In this document: positions 42,518 to 51,417 of the stretch, piece after piece | How positions within the stretch are numbered: the first letter of the stretch is position 1 | How the letters are laid out: each line of letters begins with the position of its first letter | Assembly: GCA_964653075.1 (NCBI GenBank) | Contig: CAZZAX010000002.1 | Span: forward strand, 55,756 to 119,755 | Length of the DNA stretch: 64,000 nt | Source: NIOZ-UU13 sp964653075 | GTDB taxonomy: Bacteria > Planctomycetota > Phycisphaerae > Sedimentisphaerales > Anaerobacaceae | Direction of reading: 5' to 3' | The notes under the pieces: model-generated | Databases searched by the model: none | The model's input: only the letters and a program-made list of their open reading frames with translations | What the model was told of the DNA's origin: nothing | Made by a program: the position numbers and the translations under genes

Positions 42518-44083
42518 CTATACCTGTTCCTTAAATGCCAGCGCCCCTGTCGGGCATGCATTTACACACTGTTCTGCGGAGTTTTTCAGGGCCTGAGCCA
42601 TCGAACGGTCAAAAGGTACCGCTACCCGAACATCGAAACCCCGGCCAACAAAGGTCAATCCGAGCTCTTCGCCTGCCCTGGTAGCGATTTGAATACAAAG
42701 ACCACAGTCTATACACTTACCGGCCTCATAAATGACATCCGGATGTTGAAGCTGCTGAGTAAACAATCGGCGCTGTTTTTTATAGCGGGTGGCTTTGGCT
42801 TCATAACTCTGGGAATATTTTCTCAATTTACAAATATCGGCCTTTCGACAATCACAATGCAGACAGCGCATTGCTTCTTTGGAGGCCTGTTGGTCAGTCA
42901 ATGCCCCATCCTCTCCAGCAGGTTTCGTCCGCTCTGCACTGTCGGAACATACCAGAAATTTCTCAATCTCTCCATCCATGAGCTTGCCAATACGTGTATT
43001 AAATTCCTTAACCGGTCCGGCTACCGTCTGGCCGGACAAATATTGACCGATAGAAACCGCCGCCTCCTTGCCGTCAGCCACCGCCCGTACCGTGAGCTTA
43101 CGTTTATGAACGGCATCTCCACCTGCGAATACACCCGGTATATTTGTCTGGTAGGTTTTATTGTCTATTTTTATGCCCTTGCCGCCCTCCTCAAGGCCAA
43201 ACATATCCGCATCATTCGATTTGAGCTGACCAATAGCAACAAAAACAGAGTCAAAATCTCGAAGCAAATCATCCATCGACAAATCAGTACCTATTCGCAC
43301 GCCGTTCTTAAATTCAACATTCAGCTTCTCAATCAAGGCAATCTCTTTATCCAACACGTCTCTCGGAAGATCTTGTTCCGGAACTCCATATCGCAGCATT
43401 CCTCCGGGCTTTTCCTGCTCATCAAAAATAGTACAACTAAAGCCCGCCTGCTGGAGATAATATGCAGCAGCCAAACCGGCAGGTCCGGCCCCAACGACAG
43501 CTACGCTTTTCCCACAAGTGGATTTGCATTGCGGCATATATGGATTTGCAGACTGCAAGTCAACGTCAGCAACATAGCGTTTCAAAAGACAAATCGAAAC
43601 AGGCTGGTCATATACACCCCGTCTGCATCCCCGCTCGCATGGCTTCGGACAAATCCGTCCCAGCACCGCAGGCAATGCAATATCTTTCTTTACGGTTTCA
43701 ATTGCATCATGCAAATTACCGGCTGCAATCTGGCGAATCATCAACGGAATATTCATACCCGCAGGGCAAATAACATGGCAGGGCCCGAGACAATCACCCA
43801 GATGGTCGCTCAAAAGCAATTCCAAAGCAGCTTTTCTTGCCTGATAGACCTGCTCAGAACTGCTTTCGACACGCATACCTTCCGCAACAACAGTTCCGCA
43901 GGCCGGTACAAGAGAAGCTACACCTTCGATTTTAACCACACACACCATGCAACTGGTCGAAGGCTGATAATCTTTCAGAAAACACATTGTCGGAATTTCA
44001 ATACCAAGCTTACCGGCTGCATCGAGAATCGTAGCACCATCATTGACTTCAACCTCACGATTATCTATGAACAGCTTGGGCAT
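42518..44083 (-). CDS. GltD-like flavoprotein with N-terminal [2Fe-2S] and C-terminal ferredoxin domains
   Basis: 521 residues, cytoplasmic. An N-terminal NuoG-like [2Fe-2S] domain has Cys34, Cys45, Cys48 and Cys62 (TMC...STSCMVC...PACG). The GltD-type helical Fe-S part has CLGPCHVIC (98-106) and CPKPCERGC (145-153). The FAD motif AVVGAGPAGLAAAY is near residue 195, then EKPGGMLRYGVPE, and a second dinucleotide region around VFVAIGQ and GVFAGGDAVH. The C-terminus has CLHCDC, CIDCGLC and CVNACPTGAL. Such subunits move electrons between NAD(P)H, flavin and Fe-S chains in NfnB, bifurcating hydrogenases and formate dehydrogenases. It starts three bases after the fused NuoEF gene and surely works with it. 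Confidence 0.88.
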   Translation of the reverse strand: MPKLFIDNREVEVNDGATILDAAGKLGIEIPTMCFLKDYQPSTSCMVCVVKIEGVASLVPACGTVVAEGMRVESSSEQVYQARKAALELLLSDHLGDCLGPCHVICPAGMNIPLMIRQIAAGNLHDAIETVKKDIALPAVLGRICPKPCERGCRRGVYDQPVSICLLKRYVADVDLQSANPYMPQCKSTCGKSVAVVGAGPAGLAAAYYLQQAGFSCTIFDEQEKPGGMLRYGVPEQDLPRDVLDKEIALIEKLNVEFKNGVRIGTDLSMDDLLRDFDSVFVAIGQLKSNDADMFGLEEGGKGIKIDNKTYQTNIPGVFAGGDAVHKRKLTVRAVADGKEAAVSIGQYLSGQTVAGPVKEFNTRIGKLMDGEIEKFLVCSDSAERTKPAGEDGALTDQQASKEAMRCLHCDCRKADICKLRKYSQSYEAKATRYKKQRRLFTQQLQHPDVIYEAGKCIDCGLCIQIATRAGEELGLTFVGRGFDVRVAVPFDRSMAQALKNSAEQCVNACPTGALAFKEQV

Positions 44084-44086
44084 TGT

Positions 44087-46456
44087 TTACTGAACCTTAA
44101 TGGCGTCAACCGGACATACATTTTTACATGTACCGCATCGAATGCATTTGCCGGGATCGATTTCGTGTTTCTCGTACGGCCTCATTTCAATGGCATCGAC
44201 CGGACAGCGCTGTGCGCACAAACTACATCCGATGCAATCATCCGTTACCGAATATGTAATAAGGGCTGTACATTTCCCAACGGGGCAGCGTTTCTCGATA
44301 TGAGCCTCGTATTCATCGCGGAAATACTTGATGGTTGAAAGAACCGGATTCGGCGCCGATTTACCAAGCCCGCACAGACTTGTCTTCTGAACCATTTGAG
44401 CCAGATTTTCCAGCTCATCTATATCAGTCTTTTTGCCCTGCCCGGCACACAATCGCTCGAGAATATCCAGCATACGGCGAGTGCCTATTCTGCAGAAAGT
44501 GCATTTACCACAAGACTGATTTTGTGTAAAATCCAGAAAATACCGGGCGATATCCACCATACAATCGGTTTCATCCAGCGCCACGATACCGCCGGAACCC
44601 ATCATCGCTCCAACTTCGTTGAGCGCTTCAAAATCAACAGGACTATGCGCGAGCTCGACCGGCACGCATCCACCGGACGGCCCACCCACCTGGACTGCTT
44701 TTAGCCTTAACTGCCCTGCAATACCGCCGCCTATATCTTCAATAATATGGTGCATAGAAACGCCCATCGGCACTTCAATAAGACCTCCTCGCATGATCTT
44801 TCCTGCCAACGCAAAAACTTTTGTTCCTTTACTGCTACTTGTGCCTAGTCTGGCGAATGCTTTGGCGCCATTGCGTATAATCCACGGTACTATGGTATAG
44901 GTTTCGACATTATTAATAAGTGTTGGGTTACCCCAAAGCCCATGTTCCACCGGATATGGCGGCCGTAGTCTGGGCATACCCCGCCGACCTTCTATACTGG
45001 CTATAAGCGCGGTCTCTTCACCGCAAACAAATGCACCGGCACCAGCAATTATTCTCAGATGCAGCGAAAATCCACTTTTGGGTTCCCGCAAAGCGGGGTC
45101 CCTCATAATATCATCACCAAGAAACCCTCGCTGCATGCAATTATCTATGGCCTGCCTCATTCTCCTGATCGCAAGTGGGTACTCGGCACGAATGTACAAA
45201 TAGCCCTCGTCGGCCCCGACTGAATATGCTGCTATTGCGATGCCTTCGATAATACGGTAAGGATACGACTCCATCAGCATCCTGTCCATAAAAGCACCGG
45301 GATCACCCTCGTCACCATTGCAAATCACGTATTTCTTTTTAGAATTGTTATCACAAACGGCAGACCATTTAAGATGTGTCGAGTAACCTGCGCCTCCCCT
45401 TCCGCGAAGTCCGCTGCGCTCAATCTCCGTGATAACTTCCTTAGGGCCCATCTGGTTCAGACACCTTTGCAGCGCCTTGAACCCATCATTGCGAATATAT
45501 TCATCAAGGTCAACCGGGTCAATGTCTCCGTAGTGCTCGGTAGCGATATGTAATTGTTTGTCCAGAAAGCCCGCCATCGCTCTGTCACGCACATCTATCG
45601 AATAACGTGTAACCGGCTCCCATGCCTTGTCGGTGAGTATCTTATCGAGCATTACAGAAACGGCATTTTTGATTTTCCATCCCATTTGTTTCGGCTTAAA
45701 ATGCCTTACTACAATGGCTTTGGCATCGGCCGGCTGAACATTTGCATAGCGAAATGAAGTCCCGTCAGCCACAACCACTTCGACAAGCGGCGCCAGATAT
45801 GACATCCCTGAACAACCGACGCTTTTGACCACGGCCTGAGCACCCATTTCCTGAACAGCCTTTTGTAAGACCTCATACACCTTGGCGCTGCCGCTGGCCA
45901 CGCAACTCGAATCCAGACAAATCCGGATTTCACCAAAGTCTTTGGTATCTGTTGCTTGTTTTTCCGCTTGCCAAGTGCCGACCTTTTGCTGTTCGAGAAA
46001 ATCCCTCAAAACAGATGGAACCTGCTCACTGGTCAGGTGTCCGTATGTGATATCATCAATCTGCATTGCCGGCGCGAGCATACAACATCCCAAACAAGCA
46101 ACTTTCTCGACAGTAAATAACTTATGCCGGTCGGTATCCTCTTGCTCCGGGATAACAAGATGTCTTTTGAAAGCGTCATATATCTGTTCGCCGCCCTTGA
46201 CATGACATGCGGTGCCGATGCAAACCCGAATTGTATGACGACCGGCGGGACGATGTCGAAACTGGCTGTAGAAGGTCGAAACACCGGTAATCGAAGCAGG
46301 AGTAATCTGCGTCAAGTTACAGACACGCTCAAGAGCTTCTTCCGGCAAATAGCCAAAGCGCCCCTGGACAGCCTGTAAAAGTTCAAGAACTTTTTCTTGG
46401 CCGGTGCCGATTTTCTCTACGGCCTGGTCCACAAATGTCAAATCCAATTTATTCAT
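44087..46456 (-). CDS. Fused NuoE-NuoF-ferredoxin NADH-oxidising subunit (HydC/HydB-like fusion)
   Basis: 789 residues. Residues 1-155 are NuoE-like with [2Fe-2S] ligands Cys79, Cys84, Cys121 and Cys125. Residues 175-255 form a second thioredoxin-like ferredoxin with Cys180, Cys185 and Cys215 but no visible fourth Cys. From about 330 a NuoF domain has SGLRGRGGAGYSTHLKW (FMN/NADH) and CNGDEGDPGAFMDR, then the SLBB region, and the NuoF [4Fe-4S] ligands Cys649, Cys652, Cys655 and Cys695. The C-terminus adds two [4Fe-4S] ferredoxin motifs (CIGCSLCAQRCP and CIRCGTCKNVCP). In clostridial and Thermotoga bifurcating hydrogenases, these are the separate HydC and HydB; here they are one chain. The catalytic partner is not in the window. 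Confidence 0.9.
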   Translation of the reverse strand: MNKLDLTFVDQAVEKIGTGQEKVLELLQAVQGRFGYLPEEALERVCNLTQITPASITGVSTFYSQFRHRPAGRHTIRVCIGTACHVKGGEQIYDAFKRHLVIPEQEDTDRHKLFTVEKVACLGCCMLAPAMQIDDITYGHLTSEQVPSVLRDFLEQQKVGTWQAEKQATDTKDFGEIRICLDSSCVASGSAKVYEVLQKAVQEMGAQAVVKSVGCSGMSYLAPLVEVVVADGTSFRYANVQPADAKAIVVRHFKPKQMGWKIKNAVSVMLDKILTDKAWEPVTRYSIDVRDRAMAGFLDKQLHIATEHYGDIDPVDLDEYIRNDGFKALQRCLNQMGPKEVITEIERSGLRGRGGAGYSTHLKWSAVCDNNSKKKYVICNGDEGDPGAFMDRMLMESYPYRIIEGIAIAAYSVGADEGYLYIRAEYPLAIRRMRQAIDNCMQRGFLGDDIMRDPALREPKSGFSLHLRIIAGAGAFVCGEETALIASIEGRRGMPRLRPPYPVEHGLWGNPTLINNVETYTIVPWIIRNGAKAFARLGTSSSKGTKVFALAGKIMRGGLIEVPMGVSMHHIIEDIGGGIAGQLRLKAVQVGGPSGGCVPVELAHSPVDFEALNEVGAMMGSGGIVALDETDCMVDIARYFLDFTQNQSCGKCTFCRIGTRRMLDILERLCAGQGKKTDIDELENLAQMVQKTSLCGLGKSAPNPVLSTIKYFRDEYEAHIEKRCPVGKCTALITYSVTDDCIGCSLCAQRCPVDAIEMRPYEKHEIDPGKCIRCGTCKNVCPVDAIKVQ

Positions 46457-46462
46457 AAAGTC

Positions 46463-48205
46463 TTATTCGGAAGTAGTGTTTCCTATGCAGTACAGATGCT
46501 CCAGGCCCCTGATATAGATACGACCATCTACAAAAGCCGGCGATGCAAGACATTTCTCGCCCAGCTCACATTTGGTCAACTCCTTATATTCGGGCCCGGC
46601 CTGGATGATATACATAATCCCTTCCTCGGTCAGAAGATACAGCTTGTCCCCAACCAGGCTCGGTGAAGCCATGAAATTCTCTCTCAAGTCCTGCTCATAT
46701 AACTTTGTTCCATCCAGGGACTTATAACATCCAAGTAAGCCCTCGCTTAACAGCATAAATACTAATTCACCATTACTGACCGGAGAGCATATACTCGGAC
46801 CCCATTCATCGTTGTCCCAGGCAATATGGGTTTCAGTAACGTCACCTTTTCCATCCGCACGTATTGCGATGAGCCTTGCATCGGGCTCTACTGCAAATAT
46901 CAATCCGTTTGCATAAACCGGCGATGGTGCAACATCGCCATACAGACAATTAACACGCCAGAGTTCTGTGCCTTTGGCCGGGTCGTATGCTATGACCCAG
47001 GGGTCGCCGCAAGTTATCAATTGAAACTGCCCATCGATTTTGGTTACTATCGGTGAAGACCATGAATTCGGGACCGGACGTTTTACCTCCCATACAGTCT
47101 GACCCGTAACTCCATCCAATGCTATCAATCTGGATATTCCGTCCTCTGTGCCTCCCTGGTCATATTGAATCAAAACCATATTTCTATACATAGCAAGTGA
47201 AGCGGCATAACCGTATGAACTGTCAGGGATTCCCAGGCTTTTTGTCCAAACACTTTTACCATTTAAATCAAAAGCACCAATGTCCCCGGTGGCAAAGATG
47301 GCATAGACCCTCCGGCCATCTGTTACAACTGTAGGAGAAGCAAAACCCGTATCCTCCATGACTTCGAATGGTTCTTCTTTATTTTTCAAATGTGGGCTGG
47401 TAACTTCCCCCGTCCAAAGTAGTTTGCCTGAAACCGCATCAAAGCAGAATACCTTAAGTTCATCCTGGTCGCCTCCGGAAAGAAAAACATGGTCTCCCCA
47501 GACCACCGGCGAATTATTTCCCGGAAGCGGTATCCTGGTTTTCCAGAGAATTCCCTCGCCGCTTTTACCATTCCAGCTGTCCGGCACATTTGTATAAGCA
47601 CTAATTCCGAGTCCCTCAGGCCCACGAAAACCCGGCCAATTCTTACTAACCTGCTCGAAAGAAGGATATGAAGTGCTCACTCCGTTAGTTCGGCCAAAAT
47701 CAATATCAGTACCCATTGCAAGGATTAAAGCACCCGAACCAAGTACTGCTAAACCGGCAGCGACCGCCCATCGTGAAAACTTTGCCTGGAGGATCTGCTC
47801 ACTATCTCTGTTGCCGGAAGCATCCGGCGCCGGTAATTTCTTTTTAAAAGTGTCCGCAGATTTGATAGCTATTAACATTATCACAACACTGCCCAAAAGC
47901 AGATAACCGCCCTTGCGAGAAAAATCCAACCTTCGTATTCGATGTTGTCTGAATTGCAAATCCAATTCGCGAATCTTCGCCAAGAGCTGCTCATCGTCAG
48001 GATTCCGCCCAAATTCTTTTTTTAGATTGACTGATTGTATTTCCCAATTGGCATCAATTATTCTACCCTGAATATAACTGATAACAAAAAAGGTAAGAAC
48101 AATTAAAGAAAAGACCGCACAGACAATAGCCGTTCTAACAGCGCTATAGTACCATGGACTTATTGTATTGTTTTTTTGTGAATTTTTATCAGTGTTAGAT
48201 TCCAT
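46463..48205 (-). CDS. Membrane-anchored PQQ-like beta-propeller protein
   Basis: 580 residues. Three membrane segments occupy the first 175 residues: AIVCAVFSLIVLTFFVISYI, GYLLLGSVVIMLIAIKSA and AVAAGLAVLGSGALILAMG, with a charged helix between the first two. A PQQ-like propeller follows, opening with WPGFRGPEGLGIS and repeating motifs such as VFCFDAVSGKLLWTGEV, IGAFDLNGKSVWTK and VIAYDPAKGTELWRV. The propeller should face the periplasm. It starts five bases after the NapH-like gene and ends six bases before the NuoEF gene, so it lies between membrane ferredoxins and the NADH module in the operon. Confidence 0.82.
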   Translation of the reverse strand: MESNTDKNSQKNNTISPWYYSAVRTAIVCAVFSLIVLTFFVISYIQGRIIDANWEIQSVNLKKEFGRNPDDEQLLAKIRELDLQFRQHRIRRLDFSRKGGYLLLGSVVIMLIAIKSADTFKKKLPAPDASGNRDSEQILQAKFSRWAVAAGLAVLGSGALILAMGTDIDFGRTNGVSTSYPSFEQVSKNWPGFRGPEGLGISAYTNVPDSWNGKSGEGILWKTRIPLPGNNSPVVWGDHVFLSGGDQDELKVFCFDAVSGKLLWTGEVTSPHLKNKEEPFEVMEDTGFASPTVVTDGRRVYAIFATGDIGAFDLNGKSVWTKSLGIPDSSYGYAASLAMYRNMVLIQYDQGGTEDGISRLIALDGVTGQTVWEVKRPVPNSWSSPIVTKIDGQFQLITCGDPWVIAYDPAKGTELWRVNCLYGDVAPSPVYANGLIFAVEPDARLIAIRADGKGDVTETHIAWDNDEWGPSICSPVSNGELVFMLLSEGLLGCYKSLDGTKLYEQDLRENFMASPSLVGDKLYLLTEEGIMYIIQAGPEYKELTKCELGEKCLASPAFVDGRIYIRGLEHLYCIGNTTSE

Positions 48206-48210
48206 TTGCT

Positions 48211-49506
48211 TTATACAGTTGCTTCTTGCATTCTTTTCAATCTCTCACGTTCCTTCGGACAATATTTGAAGCATCGTCCACACGCCAGGCAACTCGCCCT
48301 GTCGGCTTCATAATCGGTTCTTTGTCTCCAAACGGAAACAGTAATCAGCTTAAGGCCAATAACAAGACCTATGAACCCGCCGAAGAACCACCCGCCAAGA
48401 CCAAATTCGGCCCTGATATTTAGTGCATCCTCGTAAAGTGCTTTTGTCTCTTTGCCCGTCGCTCTGAAAGCCAGGCTGGCGTCTGTAGTATCTTCTACTT
48501 TACCCGTATCTTCCAAATGGATGCGCTCGGCCAATCTGACGGTCTGATGCATACGGGATGTTACCTTCCTGAGACCAGAACCGGTCCATCCACACAAAAG
48601 AATTAGAATTGGCAATAAAAGAAGAAGAACGGCAAGTCTTTTTTTCCCCCTGCCATATTCTGTTGCCGGCCAATTAATCGAAGGTTTCGTAATAGCGCCG
48701 AATGGACATGAATCTTCACATAGCCTGCACTGAATACATTCGTCCGGTGTAATAGTAACCCGCCATCTTGAGAGTCGTGATAACTGTCTGAGCAGTATGC
48801 CATAGGGGCAGATAAATCGGCAGTAAGGGCGTCCAATGAAGACGCTGATAAACAGCAGGCAGGCACCAATAATTAAAATATTCAAGTTACCATTTAAACG
48901 GAAGAATGCAACAAACGGGTCATACCTGCATATCAGAAAAGCACTGTCGGTTGCCGCAAACAGAACTGCCGCTGCTAAATAAACATATGCAAATAGTCGC
49001 AGTCCATTTTCGAGCCAAGTCGGGACTGCTACAGGCCGTAACAGCACCAAATCCTGTATTGCTCCAAGGGGACATACCGCCGCACAAAAGACCCTTCCAA
49101 AAAACAAAGCAAAAACAAGCGGCAACAGGAAAAAAACGGCAATGGCAACAGGTACGGCATAGCTGTGGTCAAAAATTGACAAAACAATATTCTGAGTAGC
49201 CCCTATCGGACAGACACAGCCCTTCCGCCAAAATCCGAAGTAAAGCAACGAAAACACCATCAAAATAAATATTGCACGTCGGCTGCGCTTCCTCAATACC
49301 AGATATGAAGATAAGCCAAGCGCTACCAAAAGCACAACGGCGTCTATGTATTCGTAGATGTCCTGTTGTGGATGCGGGGTAGTAGTGCTTGGAAGCTCAT
49401 GGCCGCTTTCAAATTCGGGTGGAGGAAAACGCTCAAGTGCCGATGCAACACCGGATGAAAAACACAAGACAGCTATCCCAGTTATGATATAAGCAAAACG
49501 TATCAT
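48211..49506 (-). CDS. NapH/NosR-like polytopic [4Fe-4S] membrane protein
   Basis: 431 residues with a signal-like first helix and about six membrane segments. The NapH/NosR/CcoG hallmarks CxxxCP appear twice, in CAAVCPLGAIQ near residue 141 and CRFICPYGILLRQ near 233, preceded by CVCPIGATQ near 96. A ferredoxin site CIQCRLCEDSCPFGA follows near 257 and a C-terminal CLACGRCFKYCP near 413. Proteins of this type pass electrons from quinol or a cytoplasmic donor across the membrane. The start ATG overlaps the upstream stop (TAATG), showing tight coupling with the 49506-50075 ferredoxin. Confidence 0.88.
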   Translation of the reverse strand: MIRFAYIITGIAVLCFSSGVASALERFPPPEFESGHELPSTTTPHPQQDIYEYIDAVVLLVALGLSSYLVLRKRSRRAIFILMVFSLLYFGFWRKGCVCPIGATQNIVLSIFDHSYAVPVAIAVFFLLPLVFALFFGRVFCAAVCPLGAIQDLVLLRPVAVPTWLENGLRLFAYVYLAAAVLFAATDSAFLICRYDPFVAFFRLNGNLNILIIGACLLFISVFIGRPYCRFICPYGILLRQLSRLSRWRVTITPDECIQCRLCEDSCPFGAITKPSINWPATEYGRGKKRLAVLLLLLPILILLCGWTGSGLRKVTSRMHQTVRLAERIHLEDTGKVEDTTDASLAFRATGKETKALYEDALNIRAEFGLGGWFFGGFIGLVIGLKLITVSVWRQRTDYEADRASCLACGRCFKYCPKERERLKRMQEATV

Positions 49507-50075
49507 TAAGCGTGGTCCACCTTCTTAAGCAGGTAAGGCTCGTTAGCGGGAACCCGCTTAAACGCCTGTGAAGGACAAGCTACAGCAATAGAACATTCAT
49601 TACAATTCAAACAGCGGTCGTGACGTACTTGAAGAAAGAGTGAGCCGTTTCCGAAGATAGTACAGCCTTTGACACATTTGCCACAACCGTTGCAGAGAGA
49701 TTCATCAACATTATACTCGAAATACGGGTCTTCCACGAAAACCCGCTTTAAAGCGCCGGTCGGACAAAGCTCGTTTTCGGCGCCGGTATCCAACGCCGTC
49801 GGTTCCGGTTCAAGGTAGCCTGTACACAAATCACAATAACCACACATTTCAAAAAGGTGCACACATTTGACGGCAGATTCTTCCAATACGCAATATGTTG
49901 CACAGTTGCCGCAGGCAACACAGGTGTAGGGATCAATCTGCCAAACTGTGTTATTCTTATTGAGCTTACCGAGCAAAAAGCCCGCTAAACCACCGAGGCC
50001 CGCTAAACAAGTTGCCCAAACACCATCTTTAAGAAAATGACGTCTATTAATATTACTCTTATTTTCGCTCATCAT
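49506..50075 (-). CDS. Tat-exported ferredoxin (NapG-like)
   Basis: 189 residues. A Tat-type signal NRRHFLKDGVWATC leads a hydrophobic stretch (LAGLGGLAGFLLG), so it is exported or membrane-anchored on the outside. Four cysteine groups follow: CVACGNCATYC near residue 52, CGYCDLC near 78, CNGCGKCVKGC near 126, and CLNCNECSIAVACP near 152. This matches a NapG/polyferredoxin with up to four [4Fe-4S] clusters. The gene overlaps the upstream 78-residue gene by ATGA, and the next gene by one base. Confidence 0.85.
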   Translation of the reverse strand: MMSENKSNINRRHFLKDGVWATCLAGLGGLAGFLLGKLNKNNTVWQIDPYTCVACGNCATYCVLEESAVKCVHLFEMCGYCDLCTGYLEPEPTALDTGAENELCPTGALKRVFVEDPYFEYNVDESLCNGCGKCVKGCTIFGNGSLFLQVRHDRCLNCNECSIAVACPSQAFKRVPANEPYLLKKVDHA

Positions 50076-50308
50076 CTATTCTCTTTAACATTTGTCTTTG
50101 CCGACAAAGCCGGGGGCAAACTACATTCTTGAAAAACACCACAGCTTCTGCAGATTTCGCGATTAATACAAATACCATTCTGCGCTAATCTGCGTTTTTT
50201 AGCAAAAACATAACAACCGATTGCTCCCAACACACCTAAAGTTGCATACCGCAGCACTGATGTAAATAGCTGCCGCCGACTCTGTACTTTTCCAAATTGC
50301 CTGCTCAT
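50072..50308 (-). CDS. 78-residue membrane protein with a Cys motif
   Basis: Residues 18-37 (LRYATLGVLGAIGCYVFAKK) form one membrane helix after SRRQLF, which is a partial Tat-like box. The short tail has CINREICRSCGVFQEC, four Cys that could bind one Fe-S cluster or zinc. The gene overlaps both neighbours (TAATG upstream, ATGA downstream), which argues strongly that it is real and tied to the ferredoxin operon. Family unknown to me. Confidence 0.72.
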   Translation of the reverse strand: MSRQFGKVQSRRQLFTSVLRYATLGVLGAIGCYVFAKKRRLAQNGICINREICRSCGVFQECSLPPALSAKTNVKENR

Positions 50309-51336
50309 TATCCAGCTTTCTTTCGGGAAAATATCTTCACTATATTCTTGAATGTATCCAGAATAAAAATCCTATCCTGAGCATCAACTGCTACATCAAA
50401 ACCGCCGCTCTGACACTGTTCCGGTATAGTACAAACGTGTGCGGTTACACCAAACTGCTCCAATCCTGCTACAACGCCCACAAAAGCACCTTCGGGGTCA
50501 TAAATCTTTATACGCGCCAGGCCTTTTTCGCACGTGACAAAACTGTCATCTGATAATACGGCAATATTGATAGGGTTACAGCATCCGCAAAAACCTTCTA
50601 TGTTCGACGAAAATTTACCCCATGAAAATTCGAAATCACCATCAAAAGTATATGCTTCAATTCTATGCAGCCCCGGATTGACCACTCGTAAAAGTTCATC
50701 ACGACGCATAACAAGGTCAAAATAAGGACTCGGTACAACAAATCCCGGGATATTACGATCTGCATCCTTGCCGCCGATACGGTTAATCAATTTGCCATTA
50801 GTATCATAATGCAGAACAATACGATTACCTGCATCAGCAACAAACACATCATTTTTTGAAACAGCGATACTTGTTAACAGGACCCTCCGGCCAAGACTGT
50901 CCCAGCTTGCAAGTTGTTTTCCCTGCCGACTATACACTTCAATATGATCAATTATTCCGATATATATTTTACCATCATCAGCTACAGTCAAGCTTCGCGG
51001 GACGCCGGGTAGAACTATCTCATCGAGCAAATTCCCGCTTTCAGTAAAGATACGAACAGCTTTGTCACCAGCAATATAAATTGAGCCTTGAGAATCCAGA
51101 GCAACAGCGTGCGTGCTGGTAAAGCCGGTATTGATAGGCTCAAGCGATTCCTCATAAAGAATTAAATTCGGATCAATTGTAAAGTCAATTTCATAGAGAT
51201 ACTCGTTACCAAGACCGCTGCCCTTGTTGCCCGTTATATCAAGCCGTATCAATGCAACTACAGCGATGACAACAGCCATTCCAATAAGTATGCCTATAAA
51301 AATCTTAATATTAACTGCACCAAATCTGCTTTTCAC
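50308..51336 (-). CDS. Membrane-anchored NHL-type beta-propeller protein
   Basis: 342 residues with an N-terminal anchor IFIGILIGMAVVIAVVALI. Six-bladed NHL-like repeats are visible: HAVALDSQGSIYIAGDKAVR, RSLTVADDGKIYIGIIDHIE, SIAVSKNDVFVADAGNRIVL, INIAVLSDDSFVTCEKGLAR and GFDVAVDAQDRIFILDTFKN. A Cys-rich loop FCGCCNPI and a second CTIPEQC near residues 250-300 could bind metal or haem-like cofactors. NHL propellers are mostly scaffolds. It ends by TAATG overlap with the 78-residue gene. About 80 bases separate it from the quinoprotein gene. Confidence 0.8.
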   Translation of the reverse strand: MKSRFGAVNIKIFIGILIGMAVVIAVVALIRLDITGNKGSGLGNEYLYEIDFTIDPNLILYEESLEPINTGFTSTHAVALDSQGSIYIAGDKAVRIFTESGNLLDEIVLPGVPRSLTVADDGKIYIGIIDHIEVYSRQGKQLASWDSLGRRVLLTSIAVSKNDVFVADAGNRIVLHYDTNGKLINRIGGKDADRNIPGFVVPSPYFDLVMRRDELLRVVNPGLHRIEAYTFDGDFEFSWGKFSSNIEGFCGCCNPINIAVLSDDSFVTCEKGLARIKIYDPEGAFVGVVAGLEQFGVTAHVCTIPEQCQSGGFDVAVDAQDRIFILDTFKNIVKIFSRKKAG

Positions 51337-51417
51337 TTTGCACCTTAACAGCTTCTATCATAACGCTTTAAGAAAATATAATATATACTTTAGCACTCAC
51401 ATCGTCAAGAACCTATC

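Noticed and set aside
42200..44338. A 712-codon plus-strand open frame
   Set aside because: It is antisense to the GltD-like flavoprotein and the end of the NuoEF fusion, which carry clear motifs; its translation is low-quality and repeat-derived at the start.
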